The notes beneath the pieces were generated by a model, which saw nothing but the letters and a program-made list of their open reading frames with translations, did no database searches and had not been told where the DNA came from. From NCBI GenBank assembly GCA_021234155.1, contig JAJEKV010000038.1:4650847-4714846 (forward strand): a stretch of 64,000 nucleotides of DNA, given 5' to 3'. This stretch comes from Isoetes taiwanensis. Its lineage: Eukaryota; Streptophyta; Lycopodiopsida; Isoetales; Isoetaceae. Position 1 is the first letter of the stretch. Every line of letters starts with the position of its first letter. Shown in pieces: positions 45,565 through 55,908 of the stretch. The translations under genes were made by a program, and so were the position numbers.

Positions 45565-46002
45565 ATGGCAAAGTGGGAGGCCTACAATGCCTATTACCAG
45601 GAGCACCGGGTGAGAACGATTGAAGGCGGGCACCCGACGAAGAGCCAGACACTAAAACCCCCTCCACCAAAACCCAAGCCTCCCAGAGCACCAGGAAAGA
45701 AGCGGGCCGGCAAGAAGAAGTTGGAGAACAGAGCCCTCAAGGAAATCCGGCACTTCCAGAGGAGCTACGGACTCTTGATCCCCCGGGCGCCGTTCCAGCG
45801 TTTGGTCCGCGAAGTTATGCAACAATATAACACAGACATGCGCGTGACCGATGAGATGCTGTTGTGTTTACAGGAGGCGGCCGAAGCGCACCTAGTAAAG
45901 CATTTTGAAGACTCAACGGCCTGCACGGTGCATGCGAAGAGGGTTACCCTCATGAGGCAGGATATGTATCTTGCCAGGCACATCAAGGGAGAACGCCCTT
46001 GA
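45565..46002 (+). CDS. Histone H3-like protein carried by the gypsy element
   Basis: Intact 145-codon frame; canonical H3 has 136 residues. Residues 1-57 form a tail with a Pro/Lys-rich part (PPPPKPKPPRAPGKKRAGKK). From residue 58 the H3 fold is complete: LKEIRHFQ (alpha-N), LLIPRAPFQRLVREVMQQYN (alpha-1), loop 1 of canonical length, LQEAAEAHLVKHFEDST (alpha-2), and CTVHAKRVTLMRQDMYLARH with IKGERP (alpha-3 and end). By hand, about 50 of 87 positions match plant H3. The H3-H3' interface residues C110, H113, R116, D123, L126 and I130 are kept, while K56 and K79 are changed. It lies between the 5' LTR and gag, with its own upstream TATA box and hairpins. I infer a nucleosomal or packaging role. 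No other retrotransposon with an H3 gene is known to me. Confidence 0.92.
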   Translation: MAKWEAYNAYYQEHRVRTIEGGHPTKSQTLKPPPPKPKPPRAPGKKRAGKKKLENRALKEIRHFQRSYGLLIPRAPFQRLVREVMQQYNTDMRVTDEMLLCLQEAAEAHLVKHFEDSTACTVHAKRVTLMRQDMYLARHIKGERP

Positions 46003-46144
46003 ATTTTGTAAATAACTGGAAAATTTTGTTAATATAAAGAAATTTTTGTGTAAATAAAGTGTCAAACCAGTTTAGATAGGTCAAGATATCGATCCCTAGC
46101 CTTCGTTTTAATTAAATTGGAGTTTGGAGCAAAATTGAGACGAT

Positions 46145-46411
46145 GTCTCACACGTCGCGCCAGGACAGATTTCTACGTTTTAGAAATCGGGCTGAGCGCA
46201 ACGTGTGAGACCATGCCCAAAAATGCCCAAAACAGCTCCAAATCGACCAAGTAAGGGGTCAATTCTGCCTAACTCGATGAATTTAGTAGAATTACAGCCT
46301 TAGATCACCTAAATTGAGTAATTCTAGCCCAATTAGAACCCATGTCTCACACGTCGCGCCAGGACAGATTTCTACATTTTAGAAATCGGGCTGGAAACAA
46401 CGATATGAGAC
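46145..46411. repeat. Hairpin palindromes upstream of the P2 gene (two copies)
   Basis: Copies at 46145-46211 and 46344-46411. The first is nearly perfect, with arms GTCTCACACGT and ACGTGTGAGAC, a mismatched middle (CGCGCCAGGACAG against CGGGCTGAGCGCA), inner arms ATTTCTA and TAGAAAT, and a loop CGTTT. They are the same family as the pair upstream of the H3-like gene. Confidence 0.92.
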
Positions 46412-46581
46412 CCCGCATGTCATCATCACCAAACGATCTCCAAATTGCACAATAAGTTCAGTAGCTCTCCTTAGCATGCTCAAACTCTAGAAATAGTCTT
46501 CAAACTTGCAATTGCATCCCTTAATAGATCAGAATTACCTAATCTCAGTAAAATCTAGGTCATCCAGGGTTTTCCCCTTTC

Positions 46582-46589
46582 TATAAATA
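46582..46589 (+). promoter_or_regulatory. Internal TATA box before P2
   Basis: TATAAATA in TTTCTATAAATAAGTTCCCC, 171 bp after the second hairpin and 111 bp before an ATG at 46700. Spacing to the ATG is almost the same as at the H3-like gene (112 bp). Confidence 0.55.
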
Positions 46590-46699
46590 AGTTCCCCATT
46601 TCTCCATTGACACCCTGCAAAATTGCTCCCCACTGCTTAGGCGATCTTTCAGCTCCACGAGGCGCGCATCCGTTTGATACTCCCTTCCTTGCTAGATCA

Positions 46700-48318
46700 A
46701 TGGCCACTTTGCTGATTTCGGCGATGCGATAATGCGGCGCCCGGTGCCCATGCCATCGAGGCGGATGTCAACGCGACATCTTCCAAGTCTTTGTGAAAGA
46801 AATCGACATCCAAGTTAATACCGAACGCAACCCCAAAGATATAGGCAGGTGCTAGCGGAATTTCGTGCTAGGGTAGGACCCTCCCTTGTTCAAGTCCCCC
46901 TTGCATAGGATATTTCGTTCCCGCCCATCCCTCCAAAGCGACCTTGGGCGATGTCCCCAACATCGCCAAGTACTTGACTAATAAAGGCCAGAGAGGCTAC
47001 TCCGATTACATGGTCCCGGACGATAGCAGGACCAAGTACTTCTCATACCGCCCGCCCTAGCCATCTTCTTATCCCACCCGCCGAGAACCCGATGGGGGCA
47101 ACCTCTATCCCTCCGATGGAGGTAGACCCCATAGCTGAGCTGAAGGAAGGGCAAATGTTTCTTTGCGGTATCAACAAGAACAGAAGCAAGAGAGGATGAA
47201 GAAGAGTCGGACGACGAAGGATACACTGAGCTTCGACTTCGGACGAAGAATCGGCGCCAAGGAGAGCGAGGAGCTGATCAATTTCGGCTTGAGCCAGGTG
47301 GGCATCGAGTTGCTCCCCACTTGGGCTAGGCATCACAAGCCTAGCCCCTATCATCATCGGCGGAGAGGAGTATCTACTCCCTCGTGACATCCAACCTCCC
47401 CGAATGTAGGGAGAGGGAGTCGAGGTTGGACGAATCTGCTCCACCACCAGACCGAACCCGACCGGGCGACTTTTATCGTCCGGGGAGCATCAGACTTCCA
47501 GCTCAAGTGAGGGAGTCCGACACCTACACAGGGGAGACGACTTGGCACATTCAGGCCCTACAAGAAAGACGCGGGCAATTGATGGGCCGGCGGGAGCTGC
47601 CAGCAGAGGAGGAGTTCCCTCGCCCTCCAAGAGCAGATGGGGATCCCGGTGGGAAGACCACGAGTATCCTAATGCCGGGTCCCTCAATATCACCCTTGCC
47701 AAAAGGAGAAGGAATCGACCTCGGGAGGCTCGGCCGCACAATTGAAGACTACGGGGGAGCTCAGCGAGTAGAGGTCGGCGAATGCATTTGGGCCTGGCAC
47801 ATGGAGGCCAAACAAGCGGAGAAGCTTCGACACACACAACGACAGTTCGCCAGTACTACTTACCACTGCTGATGGATGGGAGAATAGCGGTAATTCACCG
47901 CAAGTTCAGTCCCAGTCGAAGAGGGAGTGTTTATGCTGATTGCACTCGGGGCTTGGCGGGCATGCTTTCGAATAGCGGCAAATGTCGACTATCTTTGTCT
48001 TAGTCAAAGAGGGCAATGGCACTTGACCTCTTCGACTTCGCCATCCCCACCGCGTCGGGGAGATTAGCGATGGATCGCGGCCCTTACATCCGACCGCGAG
48101 GGTAGAAGACACTGGTGAGAGCCATCCAAGGAGGCTCGCCGGCAAGCATCATCGAGGAACTTGGGTCACTTTCGGTAGGGGCGGCCCAAGTTAAGAAGTT
48201 TCTTGAAGACAACCCGTCTTCTGCGGCGATTTCAAGACTAGTTAGACTCTTGATCCCTGAGGCCTTTTTGTACCTAAAATATTATATGATATATAAATAC
48301 AATTCTGTTGCACTTTAA
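46700..48318 (+). pseudogene. P2 protein, gypsy copy (unknown family, frameshifted)
   Basis: Several plus-strand frames must be combined. Blocks that align with the locus A copy are: YMVPDDSRTKYFSYRPP (with FLKPDQDRIRKFLKRLP), IAELKEGQMF, an acidic stretch REDEEESDDEGYTE, LAPIIIGGEEYLLPRDI (with YPIHVGGRP..LLLPDI), LLMDGRIAVIHRKFSPS (with YLHKGEIIVFHNKYSPS), FMLIALGAW then RIAANVDYL, and a C-terminal helix LGSLSVGAAQVKKFLEDNPS. At least five frame changes and a stop near 48004 make this copy inactive. It is not gag, protease or pol. It lies between the H3-like gene and gag under its own TATA box. Function is unknown. Confidence 0.7.
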
Positions 48319-48412
48319 ATGTTTTATTGATGTATGTTGCCCCACAATTATACCAACAAACATAAACAACGAAGAGAACAAATGGAACTAACCATATAGC
48401 CATTAATCACTT

Positions 48413-49760
48413 GTGGATGCAGCTAGAGGGCTAAGCCTTGGGGAACGACAACCTGCGAGACCTTATAGAAGAGCGGAGACCCGCCCTAGACCACCCCTAA
48501 GGAACCTATTTGAAGATAGGGAACCCATGACCCCAGGCAGGAGATATAGCCCAGATGAGGGGGCGGATCCGGAGCGGATAAAGGCATTACTTGTCCGGGT
48601 GCAGCGGGAGTAGGTTCGGTGGGCAATGCTCTCGTTCTTTGCCGCAAGCATCAGCTTCGGAGGAAGGAAGGGACAAGAAGAGGAGCAAGAGAAGGAGATC
48701 CTCCAGCCCGAATCTTCCGCTCAAGTTCGAACTTCGGACTCGGACCTCAGGAGGAGGAAGAACAAAGCCGGAACGAACGGATGGAAGGCGACGGAACACC
48801 CCCAGATGGGCGACAAAGAGACACGGGGCCTCCGGACTACGGAAGAAGGTAGATTCCGCCTTGGGCAATGTATGGAAGGCCCCAACTCGAACAGTTCTCG
48901 AGGGGAGAACAGGTCGAGATTAGAAGCGAAAGTATGGCTGGGCCGAAAATGAGTGAGTACGGCAACGCTTTTATGGCATGAAAGACAAAAGACAAAGGCA
49001 GGGTTGCAAATGTACCAACTTGAAAGGAGCCGCGGATTTGGTGGAAGGGTTATGCAAAGGCACCCTACGGCTTAAGCGAGGATGCTTGTAAGTTCAGAAA
49101 GTTTGCTAAAGCCTTCAAAAGCGCCATTACGTTCAAAGGGAACATAAGTCCAAAGATGATGCAGCCTGTTTACCGGTTGCGGGCAAGGCAACAAATCGGG
49201 CCAGAAATATCTGAGAGGAATTCATGAGGCTAAGGCTGTATGTGCGAGTTGGGAGAGAAAGCATGCAATAGAAAGCTATATCGAGGGGTGAATGAGGAGA
49301 TCCGCCAAGCTTGTGAGAGCAATAAACCCTAGGGCATGCTCGAAGCGAATCCAAGGCTATAAGCTTGCGGGGGTCGAGGACCTCGATATAGCGGGCACAA
49401 GCGGCGGTTCTTCGGAGAAAGGCAAAGCGACATGAAGCTATAGCCCTGGGGCCAGCCCAGTCCAAATAGAGCCCAATATGGTGGGAACCCGGGGAAGCAG
49501 GAGAGAAGAAGCGGTGTCCTTCAAGGACAAGCGAGGAAAGGTCAAACTACTCCAAAGCGGTGCAATCCTTTTTGCAAGCAATGCCCAAGGAAAAGAGAGG
49601 CGAGTGCATAGAAAAGCAAATGTGCTTGGTGCTTCCAGTAGGACCATAGGGCGACAAAGCGCCCCTCGTCATGAGTGCAGCTCTAGCGGAGTTGGGAGAT
49701 TGGGACACCACCGGACGACGGCGGCCCGAAAGGCCCGACTACATTCGGGGTGAGTGTCAT
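48413..49760 (+). pseudogene. Gypsy gag (frameshifted)
   Basis: Starts at MDAARGLSLGERQPARPYRR and is followed by an Arg-rich, acidic and Ser-rich region in shifting frames. The capsid-like part (49020-49160) reads YGLSEDACKFRKFAKAF. The identification rests on position directly before the protease and on composition. A Cys-containing segment near 49560-49640 may be the nucleocapsid, but I cannot define a complete zinc knuckle. Confidence 0.55.
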
Positions 49761-49779
49761 ATCTTTGCCGCAATAGATA

Positions 49780-50410
49780 CTGAGCAAGCGGAGAGAGCGG
49801 TATAAGGTAATTTCCACGGTAGGGAAGGCTAAAGCTAAGTCCTTCATAGTCTTGATAGACTTCGGGGAAGTAGCCATAATTTTGCATCCCCCAGAATGGT
49901 TCGGATGTTGAAGTTGAAGCCGCTAAAGTCAAAACCAAGACCCGTTGTTTTAGCAAGTGGTGCGATAAGGCGGGGCATGGGCAAGAGAATTAACCGACAT
50001 CGACTTGCCAGGGGATTAATATCCGGATGGGAGCGAAGTAATGGGCATTGGAAAGTATGACTTGATCATAGGAATGGAGTACCTTGGGCGGCGGGGCCAT
50101 TATCGGCTGTGGAAGCGGAAGGTGACCTTCCCAACGGCCGGCCGGCAAGATCATTGAGATAACAGTAACGAAGTTGTTCCCATCATGCGGTGCATGTCTT
50201 CTAAACGGCTGTTCAAGTGCATCAAGAGTGAGCAAGTGGCATACATCTTCAAGCTTGAGACTAGTGAGCCGGAATCGGAAGGAAGCAAAAGAAGACAAGG
50301 TGCTCGACAAGTTGCGAAAACAAGTAGCTAAAAGGCGATCCGCGGAGTTCCATGATCTCTTTCCGGATGAGATCAAAGCGACTTCCTCCTTATAGGGAGT
50401 CGAAAGTGCG
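49780..50410 (+). pseudogene. Gypsy protease
   Basis: Around 49850-49895 the frames read VLIDFG, then, after a one-base shift, SSHNFASP. This corresponds to the aspartic protease active site of Ty3/gypsy elements (LIDSGASHNFI). It cuts the polyprotein. The Ser after Asp is replaced by Phe and the frame is broken, so it is inactive. The following DLIIGMEYL is the second family-typical block. Confidence 0.65.
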
Positions 50411-50499
50411 AGATAGCACTCGAACCGAGAACAAAGCCAACAAGCAAGGCTCCATATAGAATGACAACGCGAGGAGTTGGCCGAGCTAAAGAAGATTCA

Positions 50500-51190
50500 C
50501 GAGGAGCTGCTTCGACCTAGGTTTCATTAGACCTAGTGTCTCGCCGTTTGGGCGCCCATTCTTTTGTCAAGAAGAAGGATGGATCTTTGAGGATGTGCAT
50601 AGACTATAGACAGTTGAATAAGCACACCATTAAGAACAGGTATCGCTTCCAAGATCGAGACGACTTGATGGATCAGCTCCAAGGTGCAAAGATCTTCTCA
50701 AAATCGACTTAAGGTCGGTTATCATCGGATCGGGATAAAGGAAGAAGATATCCATAAGACCGCCTTGAACGGCGGTATGGGCATTATGAGTTCACAGTAA
50801 TGCCTTTTGGCTTATCAAATGCCCATAACGTTCATGAGGCTCATGAACGATATCTTCGAGGGAGTTCCCGGACACCTTTGTGATTGTTTTCTTTGATGAC
50901 ATTTTGGTGTATAGCAGATCCCTTGAAGAGCACGCACAACACTTGAGAAGAGTGCTAGAGAAGTTGAAGAGGCACGGTTATGCGCCAAGTTGTCGGGTGC
51001 CGCCGCCTTGAAGAAGGTGGTGGAGTATCTAGGTCATGTGATATCGCGAAAGGCATCTCAACAGACCCGCCAAGATTGAAGCCGTCATTCAAATGGCGGC
51101 GGCCGAAGAATGTGCATGAAGTCGGAAGTTTCCTCGGCCTAGCGGTACTACAGGAAGTTCGTGAAGAACTTTTGCTAAGATAGCAGCCCC
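50500..51190 (+). pseudogene. Gypsy reverse transcriptase
   Basis: Motifs in order, in changing frames: [80 protein letters not shown]. The catalytic Asp-Asp (FFDD) is intact. Frame changes occur roughly every 100 bases. It makes element cDNA from the tRNA-iMet primer. Confidence 0.9.
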
Positions 51191-51239
51191 GGATTAACGT
51201 GACGGCGAGGGGCGAGAAGGTGAAAGATTGGGTAGAGCA

Positions 51240-51640
51240 TTGGCACAAGAAAGCCCAAAGGGGTTTGAATTGTTGAAGGAAGCTTTAACAACAGCCCCCC
51301 AGTCTTAACCTGCCGGACCGGAGAAAGATAAGCTTGTAGCAACAGATCGCGAGTAAGATAGCTACACAGTGCGGTGCTTATGCAAGAAGAGCGGGTGGTA
51401 GCGTATGATTCCGGAAGATGAACGACGCCGAGACGCCGCTACCCAACGCACGATCGAGTTGCTTGCGGTTGTCGGGGCATTAAGAATATGGAGGCATTAT
51501 CTCTTGGGAAGGAAGTTCCAATTGGATACCGACCATGAGCCTCCAATATGTATTCACGCAACCACACCTTAACCTTGAAGGCGTGAGGAGATGGATGGAG
51601 TTCCTCGAAGAATATGACTTTGGATAGTCTACAAGCCGGG
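51240..51640 (+). pseudogene. Gypsy RNase H
   Basis: The segment after the RT thumb (FKWRRPKNVHEVGSFLGLA) contains Ty3 RNase H words in broken frames, for example ELLAVVGALRIWRHYLLGRK at about 51460-51510 and FQLDTDH with the third catalytic Asp near 51530. Catalysis is lost in this copy. Confidence 0.7.
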
Positions 51641-51919
51641 AAGCTCAATGTGGTAGCGAGATGCGCTTTCAAGGCATCCCCCTCGACAACTAGAGTGCAT
51701 TGCAATGCAATTTCGGCGCTCTCCGGCGACTTTGGTAAGAGGATTGAAGAGTCCTTGCCAGCGGACGTGGATTTCAAGGAGGTATGGGCAAGCCTTTCTA
51801 AGGAGGCTAGAAACAGGATAAAGAGCGGGAGGCCTTCAAGCATTATAAGAAGGAAGGCAACTTTGTTATACCATAAGAACAAGTTGTGCGTGCCGAATCA
51901 TCAAGTGTAAGGAAGTTGA

Positions 51920-52760
51920 TCCTCCATGACACGCTGCAACAAATAAATAGCCATGCGGGATTCATGAAAACATATTTCAAAGTCTTGCTGGCCTATTATT
52001 GGCGAGGAATGAAGAAGCAAATAGCTCGCTACATCAAGGAATGTCGGCTATGCCCGTGACGAAGGCGGGCAGCCGAATTCGGGGGCATTAGAGCCATTAG
52101 CGGTGCCAAACGCTAAGTGGGAGGTAATCGGCATGGATTTCATCCACGGGGGCTCCCAAGGACCGTAAGAGGGAAAGATGCCTTGATGGTAGTGGTCGAC
52201 AAGTTGTCTAAGATGGCACATTTTGTGCCTTGCGGGACCACAGATCTGACTATGGATACAAAAAGCTCTTCACCAAAGAGATCTTCAGGCTTCATGGCAT
52301 GCCAAGGGAGATCATCTCGGCGAGGATCCGAAGTTCATGGCGCTTTTGGCAAGACCTCTTTCGCGACGATCCGCAGGCGAAGCTATCCATGAGCACGGCA
52401 TATCATCCTCGGACGGATGGCGAGGCGGAAGCGGACCAACGATTTTAGAGGACATGTTACGAAACTATATGCGGAATAAGCAAGGAATGTGGGAAGAATT
52501 TATTCACTTGGTGGAGTTTGCATACAATAGCACCAAGCGGAATCATCCCAAATGTCGCCGTTTATGATCAATTACGGCTATCGATTACCTAACTCCGGAC
52601 ACTTGGCACAACCCGTGTCAAAAGTGGAAGTTTCGCAGCGGATGTTGGGCGATATCGCGGCGGCTTGTAGAGGAAGTTCGTGGCTATCGCTGGCGGCAAG
52701 AAGTCGTCAAAAGCGTCGTAGACAAGCATCGAAACGATAAAGAGAGTTCAAAGTTGGAGA
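51920..52760 (+). pseudogene. Gypsy integrase core
   Basis: The zinc-finger block shows as HAGFMKTYFKVLLAYYWRGM and YIKECRLCP. The catalytic core follows: [46 protein letters not shown] (second Asp replaced in this reading), [20 protein letters not shown] with the catalytic Glu lost or shifted, and WEEFIHLVEFAYNSTKRNHP. Frames change several times. It inserts the cDNA. Confidence 0.88.
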
Positions 52761-52849
52761 TGACGTTTGGCTCAAGATTAAGGTGAAGCGGTGGCTTCTC
52801 GGATCGGCAATTGCAAGAAGCTTGCTCCAAGGTGGGCTGGACCTTTCCG

Positions 52850-53215
52850 AGAATAGTCGAGAAACTAGGCAATCAAGCCTACAGGCTAGACTTGCCGGCA
52901 CACCTAAAGATTCATAAGGTCTTCCACGTGAGTTTCTTTGAAGAGACATACCCCAAATCCGCAGGGCGAAGTCTTGGATTATGCGCCGTTGGAAATGGCG
53001 GAGGAACAGTTGGAAATAGTTCGAAATTGATTCTTGATAAAGCTTTCAAGAAAACGAGGAGATCAAATTCCTCCGATTATTTGGTCAAGTGGAAACACTT
53101 ACCGGTGGAAGGCATGCGTGGGTACTTAAGAAAGATTTAGTAAAAGCGGTACCCACGGTTTATGGAGCAATGGGGCGGCAAGGTCATCTCAGAAGAAATG
53201 CTCGGGCATGTCGAT
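52850..53215 (+). pseudogene. Integrase C-terminus with chromodomain
   Basis: KLGNQAYRLDLPAHLKIHKV and FHVSFF are the GPY/F-like end of the integrase. Then come RRSNSSDYLVKWKHLPVE and, one frame over, HAWVLKKDL, which match the chromodomain core (YLVKWKGxP..ATWE..DL). Chromoviruses use this domain to bind modified H3 or other chromatin marks and so choose insertion sites. Its presence beside an H3-like gene in the same element is notable. Confidence 0.8.
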
Positions 53216-53219
53216 TTGT

Positions 53220-54070
53220 GTAGGTTAATTCTCGTATAGTTAAGATTAATCTCGCATGCCACCTCGCTTAGTATGGGTGCATGCGTTGTTCTGCGATGAT
53301 GGGACCACTACGGTGATCTCTAGGCGTGGTGTAATGTCAATGTAGGCATGACCGCGTTTCCGCTTGGGCGAGTGGAAGGTAGATTAGAAAGTCTACGGAA
53401 GTAGACGACCTCGAGAGAAAGGAGGTCATTGAGGAATGCATTGATAGGAAAAGCACCTTTAGCCCCATATATGCTTTGATAGGAGGAATCTATCCTTCGC
53501 GCCCCCCACGCGAGAGGGATATCCTCCACGCTGGGCAACTAGAGGTGTAGACATGAGCGGCATATAGGCATGTAGGTGCTGTCTCCGCGGCCATAATGGA
53601 AGATTCACCCTCTTCCTACGCCGGGAGATTAGCCATGCATCCATGTAGATAGGTGGGGTGGTCACCATATAACCAAAAATTTTAATTAATAATTAAATGG
53701 TACTAACGTAGTGTCGACCTGCAGGCCAGTAGAGCGCTCCGGAGGGCAAGGAGGTCGGACTACGAAGACGTGCAACACAAATTTTGTTGGAGTGTGTTGC
53801 AAGGAATGAAGAGTGCCTCGAACGTTAATTTTAAAATTTTGATAAACTTAATCGTAATGTTAAGTGAGGTTTGGAGCAATCTGTTTAGTAATGTCGTGAA
53901 TTGATAAGTTATTTCTTAATATAATGATGTAATAATGTCATAAAAATGTTACCTTGAGGTAATTTTAATAAATGTGTAAGTATTATAGGAGTATATCGTA
54001 TGCATCAGGTTGATTGCAGGTTAGGAAGATTCCAAGGTGGGGAGAACCACGATGCTGCGGACAGCATCAT
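53220..54070. other. Gypsy 3' non-coding internal region
   Basis: 850 bp between the chromodomain and PPT with no supported gene. It includes an AT-rich part (53660-54000) and a first PPT-like copy AAGGTGGGGAGAA at 54032-54045. Confidence 0.6.
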
Positions 54071-54071
54071 T

Positions 54072-54086
54072 TCAAGGTGGGGAGAA
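54072..54086 (+). other. Polypurine tract
   Basis: TCAAGGTGGGGAGAA directly before the right LTR start TGTGACG. It primes plus-strand DNA synthesis. A duplicate lies 40 bp upstream. Confidence 0.9.
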
Positions 54087-55903
54087 TGTGACGTTCCAGC
54101 ACAGTATACGCTCCCAGGACGTATATTGTACTGCCACGTCACGCGTACACGCCACCCCGATTGACGTGTACGCCAACGTGTAGCCAAGTGGGTAGCCCTA
54201 GGGGGCAACTTGCTAAGAATGTGCATTAGCATTAATGTGCACATTTTCCAATGTACACATTAATGTGGGCACACATTTCCATGTGGCCACTTGATGCCAA
54301 GTGGGCCATACCCTTAGGTGCAATTAATGTGCACATTTCCCAATGTACACATTCATTAATGTGCACACATTTCCATGTGAGCACATTTGGGTGCACACAT
54401 TTCCATGTGGGCACATTTGGCCACCTAGCCCTTAAAGGCAAGTGGGCCCATTACCAATTATCCCACATGCCAAAAAGGGATAATTGGAAACCCTAGCCAA
54501 CCCCTTGTCTATATAGGGTTGGAAACCCTAACTAACCTAATTTTCGATTTTAGGGCTTTAGAACTCTGTTTTGGCTGCCTCAACAGCCAAAACCGCATCC
54601 CAGACTTTGCCTGAGAGAATTGCCTCCTTAGTTCCTCGAGATTCGAGCGTTTCAGCAGGATGGTCGAGCTCAGGTCAGGAGGAGCCCCTCAAGGATCAGG
54701 TATTTGGCCAATTAGATAGTCTAAACCCTATTTTAGTCATTGAATCAATAGGTTTAGCCTATTAGATTGCCCATAGCAGCCCTCTAGATCCCTAGATAGT
54801 AGATCCTAACTAAAGAACCTAACTCTATGTTGTAGATTAGATCTTGTTCTTTAGTTCTTCTGTGATGTATATGGATGATGTATCTCTATGAACTCCTTGT
54901 ATTGGGAAGGGGGGTAGAGACCGAAAGCTTTGTAGTCGATGCTCCTAGAGTAGCCCCTCTAGCACACTGTAGTTGCGGCCTGTGTACAAAAGCCCGCCTG
55001 TGTTGTGTTCTTAGGGGTCAGACCGGTTGATAAGGGTGGCTGTGTCCATAGCGGTTTCTCTCTCGGGATGTAAAGTCTACCCGGAGAGCACTGCAGACTA
55101 GCGCTTAATACTCAGGGACTGCGTGCACCCTGAGTATGAGTTCGACACCCGTTGGGGATAAGAAGCCGCGTGCACGGCGGCGGTGCCACCGAGGGGTTTC
55201 AACCGGGGCCATGTGTTGCGATAGATGTCTTTGGCGGGGGGTCGGACCTCGCCGTGGTGGTAGTTCCCTTCAAGTGGGTTAAAGTCGAGTCACGGACGGT
55301 TGGTGTCCTCTAGTGCACCTTTGCTATGGCATTGATCATCCGGGTGGGAGAAAAACCTCCTTACCCGCCTCATCGGTCAGTGCAGGGAGATGTAACCTGG
55401 CTATAGCCCCTTTGGCTATGATCCCGGCAGGCTACGGTCCTAACCCGAAGCTCTTCAACCTATCTGCAAAGTGTACACGGGGAGGGCGGATGGAGTGGAC
55501 AACCCTAAGCCATGTTCTTATGCCCGCCCAAATCCATTGCCATGAATTACATGCGCCAAAGAACTCTGGAGACCTAAGCCGCCAGTCATCCCTTTGAGTC
55601 TGAGCCTTGGGTAGGATTTCCTATGTGATGTGCTGATCTTTGTCTATGCAGATATGTGGGGGACCATCCTTCGTGATGGTCATATGATGTTGATGTATGT
55701 GCTACTGACATGTATGTTCACGCTTCCGCAGCTAGGTAGGCCCTGAGGGAGACGGGGTGCAATGACCCTTCCACTCTTCCCACTGGAACCCGTCACGGTT
55801 GCAGTGTCATGTGGAGGGCCCTGTATTAGCATGGAGCTGGTATGGGGGATGAACTCCTGTTTGTATACGGTGAGTGCACCGTATACGAGTAGGGGACGTC
55901 ACA
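54087..55903 (+). repeat. 3' LTR
   Basis: 1.82 kb. Matches the 5' LTR over its whole length; ends ACGTCACA followed by the target duplication CATCC. Confidence 0.95.
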
Positions 55904-55908
55904 CATCC

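Larger units (their letters stand above)
42326..55903 (+). mobile_element. Ty3/gypsy chromovirus-like LTR retrotransposon with extra genes
   Basis: Complete 13.6-kb element: LTRs 42326-44137 and 54087-55903, both starting TGTGACG and ending in an ACGTC-type inverted end. A 5-bp target duplication CATCC flanks it (42321-42325 and 55904-55908), with a tRNA-iMet-like PBS after the left LTR and a polypurine tract before the right. The internal order is H3-like gene, P2 gene, gag, protease, reverse transcriptase, RNase H, integrase, chromodomain. The 4.3 kb between PBS and gag is unusual and holds the two non-retroviral genes. Gag and pol are heavily frameshifted. Confidence 0.95.
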
